This document shows positions 47,266 through 56,691 of a stretch of DNA of 64,000 nucleotides, piece after piece; position 1 is the stretch's first letter; every line of letters starts with the position of its first letter. The DNA comes from Peptoclostridium acidaminophilum DSM 3953 (GTDB lineage Bacteria; Bacillota; Clostridia; Peptostreptococcales; Peptostreptococcaceae). Where the stretch lies: the NCBI RefSeq assembly GCF_000597865.1, contig NZ_CP007452.1, forward strand, positions 999,183-1,063,182, in the 5' to 3' direction. The notes under the pieces are model-generated. The model had not been told where the DNA came from and did no database searches. It worked only from the letters and a program-made list of their open reading frames with translations. A program made the translations under genes and the position numbers.

Positions 47266-49197
47266 ATGAAAAATGCAGTCAGTAAAAAAATTGCAGCGTT
47301 TATGGTCGTATTGGCACTAATACTCAATTTCAATGTGGCCATGAATAGTGCGTATGCGGACAGCCAAGCTATACCGTTTGTTTATCCGGAAGGATACTTG
47401 AACACAGATGGAATTCCTGGAATAGTTGAGATTGACCCTGTCAATTCGGAGGATACTATTGACATTGGGAATGACAATGTAAATGAAGATGACGTTAAGC
47501 ACAGATTGAAAGTGCCTGCTATAGTCGATCATTATGCAAATCTGTATAAATCATATCAGTTCGGGAATGTAATAACTGTTATTGAAAGTGAAAGATATAA
47601 GACGGCTGCCAATAACGTTGTTTTCTCAACAAGTGACAAAAACTCATATATCAACAATAAAGTCACCATTAACAAAAACAATCCCCAGGAATATGACGAG
47701 CCTGGTTCTGCTTCATATTGGTCTTACATACATGAGTTGACCCATAAAATCGAGGATGACAATGGAGATATAGGTTATACCGCAGGAATCACGAAGTACA
47801 GCAGAGCATACGGTGAGAGAAATATCGAGTTCATGGAGAGCATCCTTAGTAATGCTGTAAGTATATTGGAGCGTTTCGAGAGCGATATCGAGAAAGAAGA
47901 TTTCGTTCAGGCCGAGGTTAGATGGAAAGCATTCATAGCAGCTTATGAGGATACTATACAAACCAAGCATATCGAGGCGTCTGGTGCAGCATTTTCGCCT
48001 GATTTCATGCTGCTGAAAAACTGGATTGGATTTGATGTTGACAGGTATGCCATTGAAAACTACTATAAATCCGGAAATGCGGGGGAGAAATTCAAGCGAT
48101 TTTTCGAAAGAGATCTGGGCAAGAAGACAACGCTCAATTCTTTGAAAGCCGGTTCGTACGTAAGCATAAGCGGATTAAGGTTCAGCGTTGTAGATCCTTT
48201 GCGCGGCTACATAATGTATTCAACATACAAATCGGATATTAACCGAATGAAAGCATGCTTTGCTGAAAACAGCGCAATCGACAATGTAGATCCATATACG
48301 CTGAGAGCTTATTTGGATAAATGGTATAACGAAAAGTTTCCGGATGACCAGAAGATTTTGGTCAGAGACTTTTTGGATGACAAGTTCAACAAGGCCGGTG
48401 TTATAAGCCTGGATGACTATAAGAAGTTTTTAAAGCCAATCAACTTCTCTGCAGAAACGCCTATATGGCTCAACGGGTCATATGTGGCTAAAGACGGAAG
48501 CGGAAATCTTATTCGCATATTATATCCAAGCTTGTACTGGGATATAGTTTCCTGGGGGGCGGCTACAGAGGTCTGGAATGTTGCGCCGGCACTCTATTTG
48601 AATCCAGCAACACCTATTCTGTCTGGTACAGGGAGTCATGATGATCCATATATAATAAGCAAAGCAGGCAACACAAACACGACAGCCGGCAGCAGCACTG
48701 GCAGTATTGAAAGACCGGTTGTTACGCCGCCGAGTATCAGAACTTATCCAACAGGGTTGCCGGGCCTGGATTTTGCAAACAATCCTCCGCCGGCACTCTA
48801 CATAAACAGCACAATTAAGCTGAGGATTTCCGATACAAAAGCAACCATAAATAATCGAGATATTAGTATCGATGTTGCTCCTGAGATTAAAGAAAACAGA
48901 ACTTTTGTGCCATTGAGATTCATAGCTGAGTCGCTAGGAGCCAAAGTGGATTATATCCCTGATTATAAGGGCTCTAAGACTATAGTTATAAGCGGGGCAA
49001 GTGATAACCAAGAGGATTATATCATCCTGTTTGTAGGAAGTAAAAATGTTCTGCACAATCAGGTTACCGAAAAAATGGAAAATACTCCTTATATTAAAGA
49101 TGGTCGTACCCTGATTCCGCTCAGAGGCGTTTGTGAAAAGCTGGGTGCGGATATTGAATGGGATGGAAACAAAAGAGAGATAACTATAAAAAGATAG
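47266..49197 (+). CDS. Secreted HExxH protein with copper amine oxidase N-like C-terminal domain
   Basis: A 643-residue exported protein. A signal peptide (1-31, cleavage after AYA) precedes a region with HELTH (156-160), a zinc metallopeptidase signature; glutamates at 184, 188 and 191 could be the third ligand. A middle region (about 395-465, WLNGSYVAKDGSG, VAPALYLNPATP) resembles DUF6273-type surface modules. A Thr/Ser/Pro linker leads to a stalk domain of the copper amine oxidase N type (ENRTFVPLRFIAESLGA, DGRTLIPLRGVCEKLGA), common on clostridial surface proteins. GGAGGG sets the start. Protease activity is inferred from the motif only. Confidence 0.8.
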   Translation: MKNAVSKKIAAFMVVLALILNFNVAMNSAYADSQAIPFVYPEGYLNTDGIPGIVEIDPVNSEDTIDIGNDNVNEDDVKHRLKVPAIVDHYANLYKSYQFGNVITVIESERYKTAANNVVFSTSDKNSYINNKVTINKNNPQEYDEPGSASYWSYIHELTHKIEDDNGDIGYTAGITKYSRAYGERNIEFMESILSNAVSILERFESDIEKEDFVQAEVRWKAFIAAYEDTIQTKHIEASGAAFSPDFMLLKNWIGFDVDRYAIENYYKSGNAGEKFKRFFERDLGKKTTLNSLKAGSYVSISGLRFSVVDPLRGYIMYSTYKSDINRMKACFAENSAIDNVDPYTLRAYLDKWYNEKFPDDQKILVRDFLDDKFNKAGVISLDDYKKFLKPINFSAETPIWLNGSYVAKDGSGNLIRILYPSLYWDIVSWGAATEVWNVAPALYLNPATPILSGTGSHDDPYIISKAGNTNTTAGSSTGSIERPVVTPPSIRTYPTGLPGLDFANNPPPALYINSTIKLRISDTKATINNRDISIDVAPEIKENRTFVPLRFIAESLGAKVDYIPDYKGSKTIVISGASDNQEDYIILFVGSKNVLHNQVTEKMENTPYIKDGRTLIPLRGVCEKLGADIEWDGNKREITIKR

Positions 49198-49206
49198 TGA
49201 TCCAGT

Positions 49207-49244
49207 AAAAAAGCTCTCGAGTTGATTCTCGAGAGCTTTTTTTA
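49207..49244. terminator. Terminator between the secreted protein and the minus-strand gene
   Basis: AAAAAGCTCTCGAG / CTCGAGAGCTTTTT stem with a 6-base loop and T-runs on both strands; it can work in both directions. Confidence 0.92.
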
Positions 49245-49252
49245 AATCCAGT

Positions 49253-49576
49253 TTACTTGTCCTTGGTTTTGTCTTTGCCAAACTGCGCATCTATAAGATA
49301 GTGGATAGCATTTTCTAGCCCTTCAAGTGAGTCGCTTTTGGTTGTGGATGTATGCAGGATTTCATCTCCCGCTTCGTCGGTACGCACGAGGCTTACTATG
49401 AAACGGAATTTTTCATTTTTGTTTTGCCAGTCGGAGCCGTAGAGTTTTCTTACGAATATCTTGTGGCTTTCGTCTATATCGAGTGAAGCCACATATGAAT
49501 CGTCTTCCGTGGTCTCTTTTAATGGCCCTTCTATTTGTGATAAAAGCTCTGATGCTATGGTTTCAACGGATTTCAT
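49253..49576 (-). CDS. Small soluble protein of unknown function
   Basis: A 107-residue acidic protein with no motif I recognise. It starts MKSVETIASELLSQIEG and contains IFVRKLYGSDWQNKNEKF. ATGGAGGG before the ATG at 49576 fixes the start. It is divergent from the zinc-ribbon cluster and could share a promoter region (49577-49803) with it. The reverse frames across it hold no better candidate. Confidence 0.65.
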   Translation of the reverse strand: MKSVETIASELLSQIEGPLKETTEDDSYVASLDIDESHKIFVRKLYGSDWQNKNEKFRFIVSLVRTDEAGDEILHTSTTKSDSLEGLENAIHYLIDAQFGKDKTKDK

Positions 49577-49803
49577 TGTTATCCCTCCATTTTGAAGAAT
49601 AGTCGCCGCAATGGGCGCTTGTATTAACACTCCGGATTATAAGGTGTGTTTTTTGCTGTCTTCAGAAACATTATATACCAAGGAGTAGTTTTCTTCAATC
49701 AGACGGAAAAAGGCTAAAATTACCGACAAATGCTACTAAATATAAGCTCTGAAAAATGTTATAATGATTTAAATACAATTTAAATTATGAAAGGGGCGGT
49801 AGC

Positions 49804-50613
49804 ATGAAGTGTATTAGTTGCGGTCAACAGATTCCGGATGAGAGCCAATTCTGCGAGTATTGCGGAGCGTCGGTAGCGGCGGTTCCGGAGGAGATTGAGG
49901 AGATTGAGGAGATTGAGGAGATTCAGGAGGAGCAGGAGCTGTTTGAAGCAGATAAAGAGGACACGGCGCTTATGAGTCAGCAGATGGAGCAGATCAGTCC
50001 TGGGGTTATGAAGGGAACAGACGGGATTCTAAGATGGGCCTATGACATGAACATGTGGAAGAATCCTACGATTCTCATAACAGTATGGAAGGTGCTAATG
50101 CTTGCGGCTATGGCGCCGGCTCTCCTTGTGAGCCTCTTGGCTATAGGTGACGGCGTGGTGGAAGCCCTGGGGGCATTTGTCAAAGTGGTGATGTATACGG
50201 CGGGAATAGTTACGGGGCTAATGGTCATTGCTTATCCGATAGTGGCCATTGTCAACGGAGGCAGATACTGCGTCGTGTTCGAGATGGACAACTTCGGAGT
50301 CAAGCACATACAGATGCAAAAGCAGTTTGAAAGGAGTCAGGTGCTTTCTATGCTGACTGTCCTGGCGGGAGTGGCAGCGGGAAATCTTCAGGCTACGGGC
50401 GCGGGACTTTTGGCTGGTTCCAAGCAAAGCTCTTATTCGAAATTTGCAAAGGTCAAAAGCGTTGTTGTGCACGCCAAGCGCAATGTCATTTACGTAAACG
50501 AGAATCTCGAGCACAATCAGGTGTATGCGGCAAGAGAGGATTTCGATGCAGTGCTTGAGCACATTCTTGGCCACTGCAAGAAGGCGAAGGTTACATACAA
50601 ATCAAAGCCTTAA
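49804..50613 (+). CDS. Zinc-ribbon membrane protein with PH-like C-terminus
   Basis: A 269-residue protein. A zinc ribbon at the N-terminus (CISCG...CEYCG, C3/C6/C17/C20) is followed by a Glu/Ile repeat tract, two hydrophobic segments (about 95-120 and 125-150), and a C-terminal segment with NGGRYCVVFEMDNFGV and HAKRNVIYVNENLEHNQVY that resembles a PH-like domain. The Glu/Ile tract is coded by four 9-bp repeats. AAAGGGGCGG precedes the ATG. It is the first gene of a cluster with other zinc-ribbon proteins. Function unknown. Confidence 0.78.
   Translation: MKCISCGQQIPDESQFCEYCGASVAAVPEEIEEIEEIEEIQEEQELFEADKEDTALMSQQMEQISPGVMKGTDGILRWAYDMNMWKNPTILITVWKVLMLAAMAPALLVSLLAIGDGVVEALGAFVKVVMYTAGIVTGLMVIAYPIVAIVNGGRYCVVFEMDNFGVKHIQMQKQFERSQVLSMLTVLAGVAAGNLQATGAGLLAGSKQSSYSKFAKVKSVVVHAKRNVIYVNENLEHNQVYAAREDFDAVLEHILGHCKKAKVTYKSKP
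49888..49923 (+). repeat. Four copies of a 9-bp tandem repeat (GAGGAGATT)
   Basis: Four exact, in-frame copies of GAGGAGATT encode Glu-Glu-Ile repeats in the zinc-ribbon protein. Copy number changes would keep the frame. Confidence 0.9.
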
Positions 50614-50686
50614 GGCATTCTGATAAAGCCGGTGGATTTGAGTACATAAATGGGGAAATAAGTTCCGAAGGGATGGGTTGTGATTT

Positions 50687-53600
50687 ATGCAAAATGAACT
50701 TTCAATATCGAAAAGTCAGGCTGCGCCGCAAATTGACGATGCAACGCTGGGGCCGGCTCGTTATTTGATCGGAAGCATTAAGCGGAGTCTTAGCGGAATA
50801 GGGGCCTTGCTGAAAACGCCGAAGCTGCTTTTGCCTACTGTATTTATGGCGATTATGTGGTTTGCGCTTTCTTATCTTAAGATGTATTTGCCGGCTTCTG
50901 GAGCCGTGTTTGCTCTGAGCCTCATATTCTTTGCGCAGGGCGGCATGTATGCGGGGCTGCTGGGAGCCATCGGTGGAATAATAGGCAAGGCGTTCTTTGC
51001 ATGGTTTGTGACTAACGCTCTTATGCCGGTTCTTACGGGCAAGAAGGCCCCAAAATCAGTGAAGATGAAAATAGGACCAGCTTTTGTTATAAGCGATATG
51101 CGGGGTTTTGCGCTTTTTATGGCGGGCGCGGGAATCGCGCTTGTAATATACAATTTCCTAACGGGCAACGCAAGCCTTGAAAACAGCGTCATTGGCCTTA
51201 CGGCCATTGTGGCTTGCCTGAGGTCACTCAAGAATCCCTCGGGGTTCCTGGTAGGATTCCTGCGCTCATTCACCAAGGGGAGGCTTTCAAGGCCGAGGGC
51301 CGGCCACTGCGTGGTAGGAATGATGCTTGGTTTTGCCCTTGGTATAGGCTCATCGTTTTTGACTACCGGGGGGCTTTGCTACACGCTGGGCGGCATTCTG
51401 ATTGCAATATCGATAGTCTTAGCCGCATTGTTCAGGGGAAGGCGGGTTCCTGCAGCTGCGATGATTGTAATGCTGCTTATGGGAGTTATGGCTCCTGCGC
51501 TTGGGGTTGCGCAGGCTGAGCAAAAGTGGATGGATCCGTACGAGGCGTACGGTGTGGCAAAGGGAGACTACGAGGCTCTAAAGGCTGCCATTGCAAAGAA
51601 GCCTTTCTATGGGGCGAAGGTTGAACCCATGGGCATGACATTTGGTACATATTACGGGATAGTCCCAAACGCGCAGGAGATAACAATCATGGGCGGCAGG
51701 GAGACTACGATTGACCTTGAGATATCTTCACCGTCTCTTGAGGACTTGCACAACAAGACTGACGTCTACAGCTATCTTAGCGCTAAGTTCAAGGGAAGGG
51801 CGTCCTTCTTTTATGACGAGGCGGCGCTCAGCTCGGAGCATCCTTACGAGAGCGATCAGGGGCAGAACCGTCTACCGATAGTGGCCAGGAGCGTGGGAGA
51901 CTATTCGGGTTATGAGATAAACCGTTCGGATTATGGAAGCGGGGCTGCGCCCTTGAATTTTAATATAAAGGGCAGCGAAAGCGCATATCCCGTGGTTTTC
52001 GACTCATTCGAAAGTATCAGGGAAGGCCTGTTGACTGACACGGAATACAGCGTGTACGGCCAGCAGGCTTTCAGTTATGATCCCGGGCAGCTTTTTATGG
52101 TGGCGAAGCTTGCGGGAGGCACAGAGATAAGGATGAGCGACGGAGATGTGATTCAGGGAGAGATGGCTAGCGAGCTTCATCTTTGCGTCAAGGAGATAAT
52201 GCTCGATGCCCCGTCGGGCGCAACTGAGAAGGTCAGCACGGTATGGGTGCTTGACGATGTGATTATAGACAATCCTAATGAAGGGGGCGGATATTTTCAC
52301 ACTGAAGTGGCAAACGGAAGAATATTCGAATCTTCAGGTGGCGGCGAAGGGGACGACTACGGTGCCACTGAGTATACATGGACTCTGCCTCCGGAGCGCA
52401 TTGAGCTCGGGCGGGAAGACGAGATACAGATCAAGAAGCGGATTACATGGCAAGGGGATCATTTTACGGCCCAATGCGGATACATGCTGGGCAGAGTTTA
52501 CATAACTACGATTCCAGAGGGGGAAAGTGAATATAAGGCCGTATATGAAGGCTATTTCGCGGCTCCGGGGAAGGAGGCCACGTCTACAACGCTTTACGGG
52601 AACAATCTGGACCCGGGACAGTATGTGGAGTCGCTCTACACTGTCAAGCGGGTAACCAGCCGAACTGGAGACGGGCCGTACGACGATTTGGATTCTGAAA
52701 ACAGCCGAATGGTAATAGAAATATCGGCTTTTGGAAGCGGCAGCGTGACATACGTATACAAGCTTTCCACGGAAGCTGTATACGGAGAGACTGCTCCCGG
52801 CGGCGAAGACGGTGACGGCCTGCTTGGAGGTCTTCTGGAGCCATGGGAGCACGAGTGGGATGAGCGCGCTGACGAAATTGAAACGGGCGCTATAGGCGCC
52901 GCCTCGGCTCTGGCGGGCCTAGTAGGTGCAGGAGCTGCAGCGGCAGGAGGCTTTGGTGGCCCGGGAGGCCCGGGAGGTTTTTTCAGGACCAAAAGGGAGG
53001 GCATGGACTACGATCCAAGCGACGGCACGCTTGTTGTGACTTCGCCGAGCGGCTCTCAGGAGATTTACCGGCTGAATCCCGTCACAGGTGAATTTGAAAG
53101 CTCATACGGCTCGACTCTGAACCTTGGCGATGTGGACAGGGCAAGGGAAGATCACAGAAGAGACCTTGCAAATGCCGCTAAAGACAGGCAGAGAATGGAA
53201 AACAGGACGGACGGCGATTCGGAATACTGGCGCAAGGTGAACCGCCTGGAGCATCTTAGAGAAAAACTGGAGCGCGAAGGCAAAGGCGACACCGATTTGC
53301 TTAGCACGAAAATGGCCAGGAGGCTCGAGCGGATCCAAAATGACATACACAGCGGCAAAGGGCTTGACGAGAAGGGCTACAGAGCCGTAAGAGATGCCTA
53401 CGGTAAATACACAAGAGGTGAAATCGGCAACAGCAGGGATCTGCCAGGAGAATATACAAGTTGGCAGAATACCAAGGACATGATTTCCATGAGTACGGAG
53501 GAGATTTCAAGGGGCGAAAGCGGCAAAGCCGTAGCGCTGAGGATTTTGGTTGGCATGGCGACCGGCGGCAGCTCGGAATTCGGATTTGAGGCCGCCCGTT

Positions 53601-55537
53601 CAATATACATTGTCAAGGACTACGTCGACGCCGGGGGAGACAGCTGGAGAGAGGCCGTGAGCAGGGCTGCACTTCAGACGGTTGTGGACGAAGGCATAGG
53701 CCGCGCCGCAGGCTTGGGACTCAACCTGGTGGGAAAAGCCGGCTCTTTTGCGGCGAATATGGCTTCGAAGACCAGGCTTGGAAGGGCAGCTGTGGATGGC
53801 GCCAAGAATCTGGCCGGCAGGGCTTCGAACTTCCTGGGACAAAATGTGGGAGATTTGGCCAAGAAAGCGCTTGGAAGCTCGGCCAACAAGGCGGACGATG
53901 CTGCAAGGGCTCTTAAGGCTGCAAATGCGGCCAATGCTATAAAAGCCGCCAACAAGCAGCTCGATGACGCAATAAAAGCATCGAGCCAGCAGGCGGATGA
54001 TGCCGCAAAAGCCTTGGGCAGCAAAGCGGACGATGCGGCAAAATCCGTAGCAAAACAGGCAGATGATATGGGTAAAGCTGTTGGAGGCCAAACAGATGAT
54101 GCGGCGAAAGCTGCGGGAAGCAAGACTGACGATGCTGCTAAGGCGGCAGACAAGGCGGATGATGCTGCAAAAAATGCGGGCGAGAAGGCAGATGACGCCT
54201 CAAAGACGTCGGGCGAGAAGGCCGAGAAGCCAGCAAAACCTGAGGGTCCAAAGAATCCGGATTATGAAGCTGCAGAGAAGAAGTGGAACAAGCAGATGGA
54301 TGAGGCCAGGGACGAGGCTAAAAAAGAGATAGACAAGTATAAGGAAGCTGCAAAGGGCAAGGATTCGGCTGAGTCGGCACGGGATGCGCTCTACAGGAAG
54401 GGCCAGAAGATTGGCGAGCAGAAGGTGGACAACCTAAGGCGCGCACAGGAGAGGATAAATAGCAACCCGGGATCAAGGGAGGCTCAGGACGCCTACGATC
54501 AGGCGCTGCGCTCAGTCCAGCAGGACAAGTACGCCATGACTAAGCTCAACAGCCTGGATGGCCCGGGAGCCAATGAGCTGCGCGGCAATTTCAACATGCG
54601 AAACGAGCAGTTCACACAGGCGACGCTCAGGAACACCAAGGAGCGACTTGCGCTTGAGCATGGCGTAGATCCAAGTGAAATCAAGTTCGTGGAGGCGACC
54701 AATTCCGGAGCGGGAGCAAGAACTGCCGACGCATCTGTTACAGCCAGGAAGGTGGATGTCAGCCAGCACACTGCCGCTGATTTCAAAGGGGCGTCTACGG
54801 CTGACGACGTAATACCGCAGTCGGCGCGGATCAAAGGCGCTCCTATGGACAAGGATGTCACTGCAAGAATTTTCGACAAGAAGACAAACCAGTGGATAGA
54901 CCTGCCTAAGGAGGATGTTGAAAGGATATACAGGCAGGAGCTCTACAAGTCCCACCACAAGGGTGAGCTGCCGAAGTTAGACGGCAAGGACATAGTGGAC
55001 GATGAGGCGATATCGGAATTTGCAGAGAATATGGACCACACTGTCACAGACCGTACCGGCAAGGACGCCTACGGCAGGGGAGACAAGGATCTTGTGAACA
55101 TTCTCGACAAGGGCAACAAAGGTGTAAAGGAATTTGAAGACATCACATCTGTTACGGGAACCATGGAATACAAGTCCAACGAGTGGTTCGAGCGTGCAGA
55201 CAAGCTCAGGGAAAAGGCGGCTGAGGCTGGAGGAGACGCGGGCGAGGAGTTTCTTGTGAAGGCCGAGGCGCTTCAGGGCGAAGGCGTGCGCCAGCTCGTA
55301 AAGCAGTTTGATGCCCAGATCGCAGGCCAGGTCAAGGCGGTGGCTGCTACCGGCAGGAACATTCATGTGTCAGACAAGCTGCTCAAGTCCATAAGGGTGC
55401 TTGACCAGGTGGGCAAGGAGGGCGGCATAACAATGGCACAGGCTGAGGGCATACTAAAAGGCATGGGCACCTCTGTAGACGACGTTGTTCAGCAGAGCTC
55501 TTCAATAATGGAATCGATAGCAAAATTCAAGGGATAG
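50687..55537 (+). CDS. Giant 1616-residue multi-domain membrane protein, function unknown
   Basis: I do not recognise this protein. Residues about 45-277 hold seven or eight hydrophobic segments, the last ending in GVAQA-EQ like a signal-cleavage site. About 280-730 is a beta-rich, probably external region (SSPSLEDLHNK, GAAPLNFNIKGS). A hydrophobic Gly/Ala stretch with GGFGGPGGPGGFF (about 733-770) may cross the membrane again. The rest is charged and helical. It includes a glycine/alanine segment (LRILVGMATGGSSEFGFEAARS), an 11-residue repeat array (about 1066-1186), and a C-terminal region with SHHK (1422-1425) and MDHTVTDRTGKDAYG (from 1449). The next gene starts 11 nt later. General design recalls surface-displayed effector or polymorphic-toxin proteins, but no toxin domain is identified. 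Confidence 0.8.
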   Translation: MQNELSISKSQAAPQIDDATLGPARYLIGSIKRSLSGIGALLKTPKLLLPTVFMAIMWFALSYLKMYLPASGAVFALSLIFFAQGGMYAGLLGAIGGIIGKAFFAWFVTNALMPVLTGKKAPKSVKMKIGPAFVISDMRGFALFMAGAGIALVIYNFLTGNASLENSVIGLTAIVACLRSLKNPSGFLVGFLRSFTKGRLSRPRAGHCVVGMMLGFALGIGSSFLTTGGLCYTLGGILIAISIVLAALFRGRRVPAAAMIVMLLMGVMAPALGVAQAEQKWMDPYEAYGVAKGDYEALKAAIAKKPFYGAKVEPMGMTFGTYYGIVPNAQEITIMGGRETTIDLEISSPSLEDLHNKTDVYSYLSAKFKGRASFFYDEAALSSEHPYESDQGQNRLPIVARSVGDYSGYEINRSDYGSGAAPLNFNIKGSESAYPVVFDSFESIREGLLTDTEYSVYGQQAFSYDPGQLFMVAKLAGGTEIRMSDGDVIQGEMASELHLCVKEIMLDAPSGATEKVSTVWVLDDVIIDNPNEGGGYFHTEVANGRIFESSGGGEGDDYGATEYTWTLPPERIELGREDEIQIKKRITWQGDHFTAQCGYMLGRVYITTIPEGESEYKAVYEGYFAAPGKEATSTTLYGNNLDPGQYVESLYTVKRVTSRTGDGPYDDLDSENSRMVIEISAFGSGSVTYVYKLSTEAVYGETAPGGEDGDGLLGGLLEPWEHEWDERADEIETGAIGAASALAGLVGAGAAAAGGFGGPGGPGGFFRTKREGMDYDPSDGTLVVTSPSGSQEIYRLNPVTGEFESSYGSTLNLGDVDRAREDHRRDLANAAKDRQRMENRTDGDSEYWRKVNRLEHLREKLEREGKGDTDLLSTKMARRLERIQNDIHSGKGLDEKGYRAVRDAYGKYTRGEIGNSRDLPGEYTSWQNTKDMISMSTEEISRGESGKAVALRILVGMATGGSSEFGFEAARSIYIVKDYVDAGGDSWREAVSRAALQTVVDEGIGRAAGLGLNLVGKAGSFAANMASKTRLGRAAVDGAKNLAGRASNFLGQNVGDLAKKALGSSANKADDAARALKAANAANAIKAANKQLDDAIKASSQQADDAAKALGSKADDAAKSVAKQADDMGKAVGGQTDDAAKAAGSKTDDAAKAADKADDAAKNAGEKADDASKTSGEKAEKPAKPEGPKNPDYEAAEKKWNKQMDEARDEAKKEIDKYKEAAKGKDSAESARDALYRKGQKIGEQKVDNLRRAQERINSNPGSREAQDAYDQALRSVQQDKYAMTKLNSLDGPGANELRGNFNMRNEQFTQATLRNTKERLALEHGVDPSEIKFVEATNSGAGARTADASVTARKVDVSQHTAADFKGASTADDVIPQSARIKGAPMDKDVTARIFDKKTNQWIDLPKEDVERIYRQELYKSHHKGELPKLDGKDIVDDEAISEFAENMDHTVTDRTGKDAYGRGDKDLVNILDKGNKGVKEFEDITSVTGTMEYKSNEWFERADKLREKAAEAGGDAGEEFLVKAEALQGEGVRQLVKQFDAQIAGQVKAVAATGRNIHVSDKLLKSIRVLDQVGKEGGITMAQAEGILKGMGTSVDDVVQQSSSIMESIAKFKG
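53885..54245 (+). repeat. 11-residue repeat array (ADDAAK type) within the giant gene
   Basis: Successive units such as QADDAAKALGS, KADDAAKSVAK, QADDMGKAVGG, QTDDAAKAAGS, KADDAAKNAGE and KADDASKTSGE keep an 11-residue period. Such hendecad patterns form long amphipathic helices or coiled coils, as in LEA-like proteins. Confidence 0.85.
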
Positions 55538-55548
55538 GAGCGAAAAGC

Positions 55549-56619
55549 ATGCTTAAACAAGAGACGGTAATACTATCAAAGGAGGCTGCGCTGGCAGCAG
55601 CACAGCAGCTTGGAATAGAGCCCAACCGATTGTCGAAGCTTTTGGATATTTCTGAAGCATCAGGCAAGAATTCCAAAGGTGGCCAGGGTCTAGGGGACGG
55701 ACAAAAAGAACAGGTCAGGTGGCTTGCGCAGCCTTACAGCATATCGTTTTTAAGCGCTGCGCTGCAGGATGAGAACTTATTTTTCACTACGATACTCGCG
55801 GGAGAGGAAGACTATGCCTTTTACGGTGACGAGGGGGATAATATCCGCCTCAAGCCGGCTACGGCAAATGAAGTTTCACTGTTAGCGCGCGACCTGATAG
55901 GAGCAGCAGGTGTTCAAAAGACAAACACCGCACTTTCGCTTAGCAAAGATGGCCTGGTGTCGCTCACATGCCTGCTGGATGTTCTCAAAAGGAGGGAGCT
56001 TGAGAATCTGATTCTACATGTTGTGGGATCAGAGCCAATTGAAATGAGCGATTTGGAAGACGAGCTCGCTATTGCTCGTGAAAACCGGGACATTCGCTGG
56101 CTGACGCCGTTTTTTCTGGATGTATTCGACATGAAAAGCCCCTTTGATTTAAAAAGGGGGCTCTCGGAACTGTCGAATATGGGAATTGTAAAGCTTCAGA
56201 AAAATGCTGTTGAAGTGCAGGAGGAAATGTCAGGCTGGCTGGGCATGCTAAGCGGCAGAAAAAGCCTGCTGGGTATAAGCAGCATATTCTACCACAATGC
56301 TGCGCTGCAGCTTCTGAGCGCGGCATTCCTAAGAGTGGGAGACTATCTTTACTGCATCGAAGGCGGAGAAAAGACTACATGGGTCAGTATAGACGAGAAG
56401 CAGCTTAAGGAAACTGTAATGACTCTAATAGCCCCTGGAGAGAATCCTGGAGGCCTCAATGCAAAAGAAGAGCAAGTCATGTCTGCAGAGCCGGCTGTTG
56501 CTGTCGAGGCTACGGAGCCAGCCGCCAAGCCATCGCCGAAGTTCTGCAAATATTGCGGAACTCCGCTGGCGCCTGGGGGCAAGTTCTGCCGCAGCTGCGG
56601 CAAGCCCGTGGGAAAATAA
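55549..56619 (+). CDS. Soluble protein with C-terminal zinc ribbon, partner of the giant protein
   Basis: A 356-residue protein without a signal or membrane segment. The body is alpha/beta (LSLSKDGLVSLTCLLDVL, LYCIEGGEKTTWVSID) and an Ala/Pro/Glu linker leads to a zinc ribbon (KFCKYCG, KFCRSCG). It begins 11 nt after the giant gene and shares the zinc-ribbon feature with the first gene of the cluster. The layout suggests a dedicated chaperone, adaptor or immunity-like partner; this is inference. I do not recognise the family. Confidence 0.75.
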   Translation: MLKQETVILSKEAALAAAQQLGIEPNRLSKLLDISEASGKNSKGGQGLGDGQKEQVRWLAQPYSISFLSAALQDENLFFTTILAGEEDYAFYGDEGDNIRLKPATANEVSLLARDLIGAAGVQKTNTALSLSKDGLVSLTCLLDVLKRRELENLILHVVGSEPIEMSDLEDELAIARENRDIRWLTPFFLDVFDMKSPFDLKRGLSELSNMGIVKLQKNAVEVQEEMSGWLGMLSGRKSLLGISSIFYHNAALQLLSAAFLRVGDYLYCIEGGEKTTWVSIDEKQLKETVMTLIAPGENPGGLNAKEEQVMSAEPAVAVEATEPAAKPSPKFCKYCGTPLAPGGKFCRSCGKPVGK

Positions 56620-56626
56620 TAAAAAA

Positions 56627-56671
56627 GCGACAAGGATTCAGTTGCCCTATAAGCAATTGAACCCTTGTCGC
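56627..56671 (-). terminator. Long hairpin terminator for the minus-strand zinc-ribbon gene
   Basis: GCGACAAGG pairs with CCTTGTCGC, and the inner TTCAGTTGC with GCAATTGAA. On the minus strand six T residues follow. It lies between convergent genes. Confidence 0.88.
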
Positions 56672-56691
56672 AAAATGTGTTGACTGGCCGT

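Noticed and set aside
53600-54153. Long minus-strand open frames over the repeat part of the giant gene
   Set aside because: They are Ala/Ser-rich mirror images of the ADDAAK repeats, with no ribosome sites; they are antisense to a well-supported gene.
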